This document shows positions 1 to 7,491 of a DNA stretch of 15,053 bases, one piece after another. Source of the stretch: Paramagnetospirillum magneticum AMB-1. GTDB lineage: Bacteria > Pseudomonadota > Alphaproteobacteria > Rhodospirillales > Magnetospirillaceae. The notes below the pieces were generated by a model. The model searched no databases, was not told the origin of the DNA, and worked only from the letters and a program-made list of their open reading frames with translations. The translations under genes and the position numbers were made by a program. The number at the start of each line of letters is the position of its first letter. Position 1 is the stretch's first letter. The stretch covers positions 1,365,732 through 1,380,784 of the forward strand of contig NC_007626.1 in the NCBI RefSeq assembly GCF_000009985.1, given 5' to 3'.

Positions 1-1530
1 GACAGCGCCACCATCAGCGGCGACATCGCCGGCGGCGTCGGCGAGGACGGCACCAGCACGGCCACCGGCACCCTCAACGTCTCCGACGTGGACTCCGGCG
101 AGGCCCATGTCCAGGCCACCAGCGTCGAGACCGACCAGGGCACCTTCACCATCGGCGAGGACGGCAAGTGGTCGTTCGCCCTCAACAACGACGACCCGGC
201 GGTCCAGGCCCTGGGCGCCGGCGACTCCATGACCAAGACCTTCACGGTCACCAGCGCCGATGGCACCGACACCCAGGAGGTGACGGTCACCATCCACGGC
301 AGCAACGACAGCGCCACCATCAGCGGCGACATCGCCGGCGGCGTCGGCGAGGACGGCACCGGCACGGCGACCGGCACCCTCAACGTCTCCGACGTGGACA
401 GCGGCGAGGCCCATGTCCAGGCCACCAGCGTCGAGACCGACCAGGGCACCTTCACCATCGGCGAGGACGGCAAGTGGTCGTTCGCGCTGAACAACGACGA
501 CCCGGCGGTGCAGGCCCTGGGCGCCAATGATTCCATGACCAAGACCTTCACGGTGACGAGTGCCGACGGCACCGATACCCAGGAGGTGACGGTCACCATC
601 CACGGCAGCAATGACAGCGCCACCATCAGCGGCGACATCGCCGGCGGCGTCGGCGAGGATGGCACCTCTACGGCCAGCGGCACCCTCAATGTGTCCGACG
701 TGGATAATGGCGAGGCCCATGTCCAGGCCACCAGCGTCGAGACCGACCAGGGCACCTTCACCATCGGCGAGGACGGCAAGTGGTCGTTCGCCCTCAACAA
801 CGACGACCCGGCGGTCCAGGCCCTGGGCGCCGGCGATTCCATGACCAAGACCTTCACGGTGACCTCTGCCGACGGCACCGACACCCAGGAAGTGACGGTC
901 ACCATCCACGGCAGCAACGACAGCGCCACCATCAGCGGCGACATCGCCGGCGGCGTCGGCGAGGACGGCACCGGCACGGCGACCGGCACCCTCAACGTCT
1001 CCGACGTGGACAATGGCGAGGCCCATGTCCAGGCCACCAGCGTCGAGACCGATCAGGGCACCTTCACCATCGGTGAAGACGGCAAGTGGTCCTTCGCGCT
1101 CAACAATGACGACCCGGCGGTCCAGGCCCTGGGCGCCAATGAGTCCATGACCAAGACCTTCACGGTGACCTCTGCCGACGGCACCGACACCCAGGAGGTG
1201 ACGGTCACCATCCACGGCAGCAACGACAGCGCCACCATCAGCGGCGACATCGCCGGCGGCGTCGGCGAGGACGGCACCGGCACGGCGACCGGCACCCTCA
1301 ACGTCTCCGACGTGGACAGCGGCGAGGCCCATGTCCAGGCCACCAGCGTCGAGACCGATCAGGGCACCTTCACCATCGGCGAGGACGGCAAGTGGTCGTT
1401 CGCCCTCAACAACGACGACCCGGCGGTCCAGGCCCTGGGCGCCGGCGATTCCATGACCAAGACCTTCACGGTCACCAGCGCCGACGGCACCGACACCCAG
1501 GAAGTGACGGTCACCATCAACGGGTCCAAT
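1..1530 (+). repeat. VCBS array 1: five tandem 306-bp units
   Basis: Each unit starts at the Asp codon of the SND/DSATISG boundary: 1, 307, 613, 919 and 1225. The spacing is exactly 306 bp (102 codons). The protein unit runs DSATISGDIAGGVGEDGT, GTLNVSDVD, QATSVETDQGTF, KWSFALNNDDPAVQALGA, then SMTKTFTVTSADGTDTQ and VTVTI. Units differ mostly by synonymous changes and at two small variable sites (G[TS][GS]TA[TS]G and A[GN][DE]S). The array extends beyond the left edge. Confidence 0.97.
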
Positions 1531-4356
1531 GACGGCCCGGTGGTGAGCGGCCCCGTGGATCTCGGCGCGACCGCCGAGGATCACTCCATCACCTTCACGG
1601 CGCAGCAATTGCTGGGCCATGCCTCGGACATCGATGGCGACAGCCTGTCGGTGAGCAATCTCAGTGCCGGTAACGGCACCATCAGCCAGAATGCCGACGG
1701 CAGCTATACCTTCACGCCCAATGCCGACTTCAACGGCGAGGTCAACGTGACCTACACCGTGTCGGACGGGCATGGCGGCACCACTTCGGGTTCGGCCAGC
1801 TTCGACGTGACCTCGGTCAATGACGGCCCGACCACCAGCGATGTGACGCTGGCCTCGGGGACCGAGGACCGCTCGGTGACCATCAAGGCCAGCGACCTGC
1901 TGGGCAACGCCCATGACGTGGACGGCGATACCTTGTCGGTGTCGAACCTGTCGGCCAGCAACGGCACCATCACCGACAACCATGACGGCACCTATACCTT
2001 CACGCCGAACCATGATTTCAGCGGCAACGTCGACCTGTCCTACACGGTCAGCGACGGCCAGGGCGGCAGCACGGCGGGCACGGCCCATTTCGGCATGGCC
2101 GCGGTGGCGGATTCGCCGGTCCTGTCGGCGTCGAACATTACCGTCGACCTGGGAGCCGGCCAGGCTCAGACCCTGAACGGCACCACCGGCAACGACACCC
2201 TGAGCGGCGGTTCGGGCAATGACGTGGTCAACGGCTCGTCGGGCGACGACGTGCTGTATGGCGACGGCACCGGCAGCGTGACGGTTCCGCTGAACATCAG
2301 CGACCGCCTGAGCGACACCGACGGTTCGGAATCCCTGGGCAGCGTGACCATCGGCGGTCTGCCGGCCGGGGCGAGCCTGTCTGCGGGCACCCATAATTCC
2401 GACGGCACCTGGACTCTGACTCCGGCGCAGCTGACGGGCCTCAGCGTGACCACCACCGAGGGCACCGCCCTGCATCTGAGCGTGACGGCGACCTCGACCG
2501 AGGCGTCCAACGGCTCGACCGCGACCACCACCACCAGCTTCGACGTCAGCTTCAGCGGCACGGCCGCCGGCAATGACACCCTGGACGGCGGGGCGGGCAA
2601 CGACACCCTGTTCGGCGGGGCCGGCAACGACACCCTGACGGGCGGCGCGGGCGCCGACCTGCTGGAGGGCGGCGACGGCAACGACGTGCTGAACTACTCG
2701 ACCGACGGGACCTGGAGCGGCGGTTTCGTGTCGCAGAACGTGGGTGATACCACCCATGCGGGCACCAACGAGACCTATACCATCACCGGTGACAACGACA
2801 GCCAGGACGTGTTCCGCGGCGGCGCCGGCACCGACACCCTGGTGATGGGCTCGGGCAATGACGCTCTGTTCCTGGACGACGGCTATAGCGGCTCGCCCAC
2901 CGGCGGCGCGCGCATCGACGGCATCGAGAGCATTGTGGCCGGCGACGGCAACGACGTGGTCGACCTGACGTCGAGCAAGTACACCTATGGCGACGTCACC
3001 ATCGACGGCGGCGCCGGCAACGACGTACTGATGGGCAATGCCGGCAACGACGTCATCGACGGCGGCACCGGCAACGACGTGCTGTATGGCGCTTCGGGCA
3101 ACGATACGCTGCGGGGCGGCGATGGCGCCGATACCCTGGACGGCGGCTATGGCGCCGACACCATCGACGCGGGCGCCGGCAACGACCTTGGCATCATCAA
3201 GGGCGGCCAGTCGGCGGGCGACAATTACGACGGCGGCACCGGCACCGACACGCTGCGCATCGACCTTTCCGGGTCGCAATACACCGCGGCGGTGCGCGCC
3301 GAGCTGCAGCAGTTCCAGTCCTTCATCGCCGATCCGGCCCATGCCGGCCAAAGCTTCCACTTCAACACCCTGGGTGTTGACGCCAAGAACTGGGAAAGCC
3401 TGAAGCTGACGGTGGACGGCCGCGACGTCTCGCTGGAGAACGCTCCGACGGTGACCAGCGCCACGGCGGTGAGCACCGACGAGGATCATTCGGGCGCCGG
3501 CCGCGTGGTCGGGACCGACCAGGACGTGGGCGACAGCGTGCGCTACCACCTGATGGATGCCAGCGGCAACCAGGTGGACAGCCTGTCGACCGCCCATGGC
3601 ACGGTGACCATCAACTCGGCCACCGGCGAGTACACCTTCACCCCCAATGCCGACGCGCAGAGCCTGCGGGCTGGCGACGTGCAGACCGACAGCTTCAAGG
3701 TCGTGGCCACCGACGGCACCATGACCAGCGCGCCCTCGACCGTGGGCGTCACCATCACCGGCAGCAATGACGGCGCGGTGATCACCGGCACCAGCGTGGG
3801 CACGGTGGGCGAGGACGGTAACCGCTCGGTGACCGGCACGCTCAACGTCGCCGATGTGGATCAGGGGCAGGCCCATGTGACCGCCCAGACGGTGCAGACC
3901 GATCAGGGCACTTTCAGCATCGGCGAGAACGGCCAGTGGACCTTCCAGGTCAACTCGGGCAATGCCGACGTGCAGGCCCTGGGGGCCGGCGAGTCCATGA
4001 CCAAGACCTTCGCCGTGGCCTCGGCCGATGGCACCGCCACCCAGAACGTGACGGTGACCATCAACGGCGCCAATGACTCCGCCACCATCTCGGGCTCGAC
4101 CACCGGCGCGGTGGCCGAGGACGGCAACGGCCGCGCCACCGGCACGCTGAGCGTCGCCGACGTGGATCACGGTCAGGCCCATGTGACCGCCCAGACGGTG
4201 CAGACCGATCAGGGCACCTTCTCCATCGGCGAGAACGGCCAGTGGACCTTCCAGGTCAACTCGGCCAATGCCGACGTGCAGGCCCTGGGCGCCGGCGAGT
4301 CCATGACCAAGACCTTCGCCGTGGCCTCGGCCGACGGCACCGCACCCAGAACGTGA
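1..4356 (+). CDS. Giant VCBS/RTX repeat protein, 5'-truncated by window edge; frame ends at a frameshift
   Basis: The frame is open from base 1, so the true start lies outside the window. Domains in nucleotide order are: five 102-residue VCBS units (1-1530); two cadherin-like domains (1531-1821 and 1822-2109) with the pattern TEDxS...DxDGDxLSVSNLSAxNGTI...YTFTPNxDFxG...YTVSDGxGG; RTX nonapeptides around 2173-2271, 2569-2697 and 2938-3186 with GGxGxDxLx Ca-binding motifs; an Ig-like insert (2272-2565); another VCBS-like domain (3451-3768); and the start of a second VCBS array (from 3769). Proteins of this family are normally exported by type I secretion and act as surface adhesins or matrix proteins, with Ca2+ folding the RTX part outside the cell; that role is inferred here. 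The TGA at 4354-4356 is an artefact of a missing base near 4343, and the same protein continues in the next frame to about 5545. It may be the 3' part of the gene beginning at 11106. Confidence 0.9.
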   Translation, partial: DSATISGDIAGGVGEDGTSTATGTLNVSDVDSGEAHVQATSVETDQGTFTIGEDGKWSFALNNDDPAVQALGAGDSMTKTFTVTSADGTDTQEVTVTIHGSNDSATISGDIAGGVGEDGTGTATGTLNVSDVDSGEAHVQATSVETDQGTFTIGEDGKWSFALNNDDPAVQALGANDSMTKTFTVTSADGTDTQEVTVTIHGSNDSATISGDIAGGVGEDGTSTASGTLNVSDVDNGEAHVQATSVETDQGTFTIGEDGKWSFALNNDDPAVQALGAGDSMTKTFTVTSADGTDTQEVTVTIHGSNDSATISGDIAGGVGEDGTGTATGTLNVSDVDNGEAHVQATSVETDQGTFTIGEDGKWSFALNNDDPAVQALGANESMTKTFTVTSADGTDTQEVTVTIHGSNDSATISGDIAGGVGEDGTGTATGTLNVSDVDSGEAHVQATSVETDQGTFTIGEDGKWSFALNNDDPAVQALGAGDSMTKTFTVTSADGTDTQEVTVTINGSNDGPVVSGPVDLGATAEDHSITFTAQQLLGHASDIDGDSLSVSNLSAGNGTISQNADGSYTFTPNADFNGEVNVTYTVSDGHGGTTSGSASFDVTSVNDGPTTSDVTLASGTEDRSVTIKASDLLGNAHDVDGDTLSVSNLSASNGTITDNHDGTYTFTPNHDFSGNVDLSYTVSDGQGGSTAGTAHFGMAAVADSPVLSASNITVDLGAGQAQTLNGTTGNDTLSGGSGNDVVNGSSGDDVLYGDGTGSVTVPLNISDRLSDTDGSESLGSVTIGGLPAGASLSAGTHNSDGTWTLTPAQLTGLSVTTTEGTALHLSVTATSTEASNGSTATTTTSFDVSFSGTAAGNDTLDGGAGNDTLFGGAGNDTLTGGAGADLLEGGDGNDVLNYSTDGTWSGGFVSQNVGDTTHAGTNETYTITGDNDSQDVFRGGAGTDTLVMGSGNDALFLDDGYSGSPTGGARIDGIESIVAGDGNDVVDLTSSKYTYGDVTIDGGAGNDVLMGNAGNDVIDGGTGNDVLYGASGNDTLRGGDGADTLDGGYGADTIDAGAGNDLGIIKGGQSAGDNYDGGTGTDTLRIDLSGSQYTAAVRAELQQFQSFIADPAHAGQSFHFNTLGVDAKNWESLKLTVDGRDVSLENAPTVTSATAVSTDEDHSGAGRVVGTDQDVGDSVRYHLMDASGNQVDSLSTAHGTVTINSATGEYTFTPNADAQSLRAGDVQTDSFKVVATDGTMTSAPSTVGVTITGSNDGAVITGTSVGTVGEDGNRSVTGTLNVADVDQGQAHVTAQTVQTDQGTFSIGENGQWTFQVNSGNADVQALGAGESMTKTFAVASADGTATQNVTVTINGANDSATISGSTTGAVAEDGNGRATGTLSVADVDHGQAHVTAQTVQTDQGTFSIGENGQWTFQVNSANADVQALGAGESMTKTFAVASADGTAPRT
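2173..3186 (+). repeat. RTX (hemolysin-type) Ca2+-binding nonapeptide blocks
   Basis: Three clusters of GGxGxDxLx-type nonapeptides are visible: about 2173-2271 (GNDTLSGGSGNDVVNG), 2569-2697 (GNDTLDGGAGNDTLFGGAG) and 2938-3186 (GGAGNDVLMGNAGNDVIDGG and following). Repeats of this sort form Ca2+-loaded parallel beta-rolls after type I secretion. They lie in the middle of the protein between two VCBS arrays rather than only at the C-terminus. The inserts between clusters (2272-2565 and 2698-2937) are non-RTX; the first has an Ig-like sequence rich in Thr and Ser. Confidence 0.9.
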
Positions 4357-4991
4357 CGGTGACCATCAACGGCGCCAATGACTCCGCCACCATCTCGGGC
4401 TCGACCACCGGCGCGGTGGCCGAGGACGGCAACGGCCGTGCCACCGGCACCCTCAACGTGGCCGACGTGGATCACGGTCAGGCCCATGTGACCGCCCAGA
4501 CGGTGCAGACCGACCAGGGCACTTTCAGCATCGGCGAGAACGGCCAGTGGACCTTCCAGGTCAACTCGGGCAATGCCGACGTGCAGGCCCTGGGTGCCGG
4601 CGAGTCCATGACCAAGACCTTCGCCGTGGCCTCGGCCGACGGCACCGCCACCCAGAACGTGACGGTGACCATCAACGGCGGCAATGACTCCGCCACCATC
4701 TCGGGCTCGACCACCGGTTCGGTGGCCGAGGACGGCAACGGCCGCGCCACCGGCACGCTGAGCGTCGCCGACGTGGATCACGGTCAGGCCCATGTGACCG
4801 CCCAGACGGTGCAGACCGATCAGGGCACCTTCTCCATCGGCGAGAACGGCCAGTGGACCTTCCAGGTCAACTCGGCCAATGCCGACGTGCAGGCCCTGGG
4901 GGCCGGCGAGTCCATGACCAAGACCTTCGCCGTGGCCTCGGCCGACGGCACCGCCACCCAGAACGTCAGCGTCACCATCACCGGCTCCAAT
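3769..4991 (+). repeat. VCBS array 2: four units of a second 306-bp family
   Basis: The units start at 3769, 4075, 4380 and 4686, with lengths 306, 305, 306 and 306 bp. The one short unit contains the missing base. The protein unit differs from array 1: VGEDGN or VAEDGN, GTLxVADVDHGQAHVTAQ, QTDQGTFSIGENGQWTFQV, then NADVQALGAGESMTKTFAV. Units 1 and 3 share one set of variants (TTTCAGC and TCGGGC codons). Units 2 and 4 share another (TTCTCC and TCGGCC), which suggests duplication of a two-unit block. Confidence 0.95.
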
Positions 4992-5666
4992 GACGGCCCG
5001 ACGGTGAGCGGCGCGGTGGGTCTCGGCCACACGGCCGAGGACAATTCCGTCACCTTCACCAAGGCGCAGCTGCTGGCCAACGCCCATGACACCGATGCCC
5101 ACGACACCCTGTCGGTGAGCAACCTGTCGGCGGCCCACGGCAGCATCGTCGACAACGGCAACGGCACCTACACCTTCACGCCCACCGAGACTTTCAGCGG
5201 CCATGTGGATGTGAGCTATACCGTCAGCGACGGCCATGGCGGCACCACCACCGGTTCGGCGGCGCTGGACGTGGACGCGGTGGCCGACCGGGCCACGGTG
5301 TCGGTGGCCATCGGCGCCCCGGTGGAGACCCCCAACGGCAGCTTCACCGTCACCAATTTGGACAGCACGGCCTCGGCCGGCTACAACAACACCTATGGCT
5401 ATTACGTCATGGACGACAGCGGCAACCCGACTTCGGGTGGCGTGATCTGGTCCAACGTGCATGCCTCGCCCGGCGCTTCGGTGACCATCAGCGGCGTCGA
5501 TCCCGACCGGGTCGGCTTCTTCCTGATCCCCGACGGCGGCAGCCAGAATTCGTTGAGGCCGCGCAACGCCGTGGTGGTCAGGGCCGCCATCTGGGTGGTG
5601 CCCAGGGCGGCCAATTGGGTTTCGTCAAACTCGGACAGGGCCCGGACGCCGAGGCCCTTCACCTGA
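4344..5666 (+). CDS. Continuation of the VCBS protein after the frameshift: VCBS units, cadherin-like domain, truncated DUF4114
   Basis: This frame picks up the VCBS protein right after the one-base deletion, with no initiation signal of its own. It completes unit 2 and gives units 3 and 4 of the second VCBS array (to 4991). A cadherin-like domain follows (4992 to about 5283; AEDNSVTF, YTFTPTETFSGHVDVSYTVSDGHGG). Next come the first roughly 85 residues of a DUF4114-like domain (about 5290-5545; NTYGYYVMDDSGNP, VGFFLIPDGGSQN). DUF4114 is commonly found near the C-terminus of large secreted VCBS proteins. Here it stops mid-domain at the GAATTC at 5546-5551. The residues coded from there to the TGA at 5666 are the antisense of the neighbouring minus-strand gene and resemble nothing expected. 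The DUF4114 C-terminal half, any C-terminal RTX repeats and the type I secretion signal are therefore missing. The start is set at the frameshift, not at a methionine. Confidence 0.85.
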   Translation, partial: TQNVTVTINGANDSATISGSTTGAVAEDGNGRATGTLNVADVDHGQAHVTAQTVQTDQGTFSIGENGQWTFQVNSGNADVQALGAGESMTKTFAVASADGTATQNVTVTINGGNDSATISGSTTGSVAEDGNGRATGTLSVADVDHGQAHVTAQTVQTDQGTFSIGENGQWTFQVNSANADVQALGAGESMTKTFAVASADGTATQNVSVTITGSNDGPTVSGAVGLGHTAEDNSVTFTKAQLLANAHDTDAHDTLSVSNLSAAHGSIVDNGNGTYTFTPTETFSGHVDVSYTVSDGHGGTTTGSAALDVDAVADRATVSVAIGAPVETPNGSFTVTNLDSTASAGYNNTYGYYVMDDSGNPTSGGVIWSNVHASPGASVTISGVDPDRVGFFLIPDGGSQNSLRPRNAVVVRAAIWVVPRAANWVSSNSDRARTPRPFT

Positions 5667-7207
5667 TACTGATTGAGCCCCGCGATCTGTGTCGCGCTCA
5701 GGCCATGCACTTGTTCGGCGCTCAGCATGCCGATCTGCGTCGCCGACAAGGCGTTGAGCTGGGTCGCGGTCAGCCCCTGCAGGTGGCCCTGGGTCAGGCC
5801 CATGATGGCGGTCAGCGAAAGGGCGGCGATCTGGGCGCCGCTCAGCGCCTGCAGCTGATCCACCGTCAGGGTGCCGACCTCGGTGGCCGACAGCGCCTTG
5901 ACCTGGGTGACGCTGAACGCCCCCACCTGGGACGGAGTCAGCGCCGCCACCTGGTCCTCGGTCAGCCAGCCGACCTCGGTGGCCGACAGGCCGCGCACCT
6001 GGGTGGCGGTCAGGCCGGCGATCTCGGCGGTGGAAAAGGTGCTGAACTGGGTGGTGGTCAGCACGCCGATCTGCGCCGCCGACAGCCCCCCGATCTGGGT
6101 GGCGTCCAGGGATTCCACGGCTTCGGAGGACAGGCCGAGAATCTGGGAGGTGTTGAAGGCCGCCACCTGGGTGGCGGTCAGCAGGTCGATCTGCTCGGCA
6201 TCAAGCCCCGCCACGCCCCGTGTGCTTAGATACGAAATCTGCGTGGTGGACATCGTCGACAGTTGGGTATCGGTGAGTCCGGCCACTTGCTTGGCGGTCA
6301 GGGACCCCAATTGGGTGGAACTCAGCGCCGCCATCTGGGTGGCGTTCAAGGTGGCGATGGCGGTGGTCGACAGAAACTGGAACTGCGACGAGGTGATGGC
6401 CGCCAGTTGGGTCTGGCTCAGCACCCCCACCTGGGTCACATCGAATCCCTGGACGCCGAACATGCTGAGCGCCGCCACCTGACTGGTGCCCAGTGCCGCC
6501 ATCTGGGCGGCGCTCATGCCGCCCGTGGCCGTCTGGGTCAGGCCGCGCATCTGGGTGGTGGACAGGGCCGCCACCTGGGAGGGACTGAACGCGGTGATCT
6601 GGGTGGACGACAGGGCCAGCATGGCGGTGATGGACAAGCCGCTTAACTGGGCCAGGGTCAGCGAGGCCAGGGTCTCGGTCGCCAGCCCGCTCACCTGGGA
6701 ACCGTTCATCACGGAAAGCTGGACCGCTCCCATCCCGGTCATCTGGGTAGGGCTCAGCGCCCCGGTCTCGGTGGCGGTCAGCCCCTTGATCTGGGTGACG
6801 GACAGTACGGACAACTGGGACGGGGCCAGGGCCTGGAACTGGGTGACCGTCATCTCGCCCAGGTCGGTGGCGGTCAGTCCCTTGATCTGCAGCGTGGACA
6901 GCGACTGGATGACGTCGACGCCGAACGCATCGAACTGGGCGTCGAGCAGAACCGACAGCTGGTCGCCGCTGAACGCCGCCTGGGAGGGGGTCAGAGCGCC
7001 GATCTGAGTCTCGGTCAGCCCCGTCATCTGGGTGGTGCTGAACGACGACAGCTGGGTGCCGCTCATCTCCTGGATCTGGGAGACGCTGAAGGCGGCGATC
7101 TGGAAGGTGCTGAGTTCGCGGATATCGGAGGCGGTCAGGTCCCGAATGGCCGAGCCGCTCAGTTGAGCGATCTGCGCCTCATTCATCAACGATATGGACG
7201 AGACCAT
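5402..7207 (-). CDS. Octapeptide-repeat protein, 3'-truncated (own sequence 5549-7207)
   Basis: The ATG at 7207 is preceded by GGAG eight bases upstream. After 12 leader residues (MVSSISLMNEAQ), the whole protein is a run of about 68 eight-residue units with consensus [ILVM]xx[LFM][ST]xx[QE], for example VAALSTTQ, IAGLTATQ and LGSLTAKQ. The only length slip is a 7-residue unit at unit 9 (AAFSGDQ). No signal peptide, membrane segment or catalytic motif is seen. The S/T-x-x-Q/E pattern resembles a helix capping box, so a regular solenoid of short helical turns is possible, but this is inference. Similar LTxxQ-type repeats occur in large, poorly characterised proteobacterial surface proteins, from memory. 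Residues 556-601 are read through from antisense VCBS DNA beyond the 5546-5551 breakpoint and are probably not native. The true C-terminus, perhaps with a secretion signal, is absent. Function unknown. Confidence 0.85.
   Translation of the reverse strand: MVSSISLMNEAQIAQLSGSAIRDLTASDIRELSTFQIAAFSVSQIQEMSGTQLSSFSTTQMTGLTETQIGALTPSQAAFSGDQLSVLLDAQFDAFGVDVIQSLSTLQIKGLTATDLGEMTVTQFQALAPSQLSVLSVTQIKGLTATETGALSPTQMTGMGAVQLSVMNGSQVSGLATETLASLTLAQLSGLSITAMLALSSTQITAFSPSQVAALSTTQMRGLTQTATGGMSAAQMAALGTSQVAALSMFGVQGFDVTQVGVLSQTQLAAITSSQFQFLSTTAIATLNATQMAALSSTQLGSLTAKQVAGLTDTQLSTMSTTQISYLSTRGVAGLDAEQIDLLTATQVAAFNTSQILGLSSEAVESLDATQIGGLSAAQIGVLTTTQFSTFSTAEIAGLTATQVRGLSATEVGWLTEDQVAALTPSQVGAFSVTQVKALSATEVGTLTVDQLQALSGAQIAALSLTAIMGLTQGHLQGLTATQLNALSATQIGMLSAEQVHGLSATQIAGLNQYQVKGLGVRALSEFDETQLAALGTTQMAALTTTALRGLNEFWLPPSGIRKKPTRSGSTPLMVTEAPGEACTLDQITPPEVGLPLSSMT
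5546..5551. other. GAATTC hexamer at the tail-to-tail breakpoint of two truncated genes
   Basis: On the plus strand, recognisable DUF4114 sequence runs up to GGSQN (codons to 5549) and then becomes antisense of the minus-strand gene. On the minus strand, the octapeptide repeat is regular up to LRGLNE (Glu codon 5551-5549) and then becomes antisense of the VCBS gene. Both limits fall on the palindromic hexamer GAATTC, the EcoRI recognition sequence. I read this as a join between two sequences that were not originally adjacent, through either a rearrangement or a cloning/assembly chimera. Only one other GAATTC was found in the window (11529-11534). Confidence 0.7.
5549..7171 (-). repeat. About 68 tandem 24-bp (8-residue) repeats
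   Basis: Every 24 bases the minus strand repeats a codon pattern giving hydrophobic-x-x-Leu/Phe-Ser/Thr-x-x-Gln. Units are diverged at the DNA level, with no two long stretches obviously identical. This suggests an old array kept by selection on the protein pattern, unlike the homogenised VCBS arrays. Degenerate units with Ala, Glu, Asp or Gly in place of Gln are scattered throughout. Confidence 0.9.
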
Positions 7208-7325
7208 GGGTGCTTCTCCGACCGGACCCTAGGAGATCACGGCGATGCCAGACCTGATTTCGCGTGGCGACGCAAGAAACATGCCGAACCCCGTCTTCCG
7301 GCGGGACAAGGAAAAACCTGTGTTT

Positions 7326-7331
7326 CTTATA
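7326..7331 (-). promoter_or_regulatory. Possible -10 element for the octapeptide-repeat gene
   Basis: On the minus strand this reads TATAAG, in an AT-richer patch 118 bases upstream of the ATG at 7207. No good -35 lies at 17 bases; the nearest TTGCCG-like hexamer is about 22 bases upstream, too far for a standard promoter. Weak call. Confidence 0.25.
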
Positions 7332-7354
7332 GGGATGATCGAGGGCTTCGTCCC

Positions 7355-7367
7355 GGCAAATTTTGCC
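7355..7367. promoter_or_regulatory. Palindrome GGCAAA-T-TTTGCC, possible operator
   Basis: This is a perfect 6-bp dyad around one central base, in the spacer between the octapeptide-repeat gene and yciB. It is immediately upstream, relative to the minus strand, of the TATAAG hexamer. That position would suit a regulator of the octapeptide-repeat gene. No protein can be assigned to it. Confidence 0.3.
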
Positions 7368-7407
7368 TAGGGCACATATTGCCGAGGTATTCCTGCCCAC
7401 TCGGGTT

Positions 7408-7444
7408 CAGGCCAAATCCGAACGGTTCATTCGGATTTGGCCTG
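7408..7444 (-). terminator. Perfect 15-bp inverted repeat downstream of yciB, probable terminator hairpin
   Basis: CAGGCCAAATCCGAA (7408-7422) is followed by a 7-base loop and its exact reverse complement (7430-7444). The hairpin begins 47 bases after the yciB stop codon on the minus strand. No T-run follows on either strand, so it is not a canonical intrinsic terminator. It could instead stabilise the mRNA end or act as a protein-binding site upstream of the octapeptide-repeat gene. The structure is certain; the function is inferred. Confidence 0.55.
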
Positions 7445-7491
7445 GATAACTCATTTCGTCCCTCGCCGGGCGCAAACCCGTGGGTTGCGCA

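Noticed and set aside
4209..5462. 417-codon minus-strand open frame opposite array 2
   Set aside because: Same cause: antisense of VCBS units, no independent features.
5402..5545. C-terminal 46 residues of the octapeptide-repeat reading frame as native protein
   Set aside because: They are exactly antisense to the DUF4114-coding DNA and break the repeat pattern at the GAATTC junction.
5615..6646. Plus-strand open frames over the octapeptide-repeat gene
   Set aside because: They are antisense shadows of the 24-bp repeat, with Trp/Val/Arg-rich sequence (repeated LGGGQ- or WVAV-like motifs). The minus strand has the start, ribosome binding site and sensible repeat.
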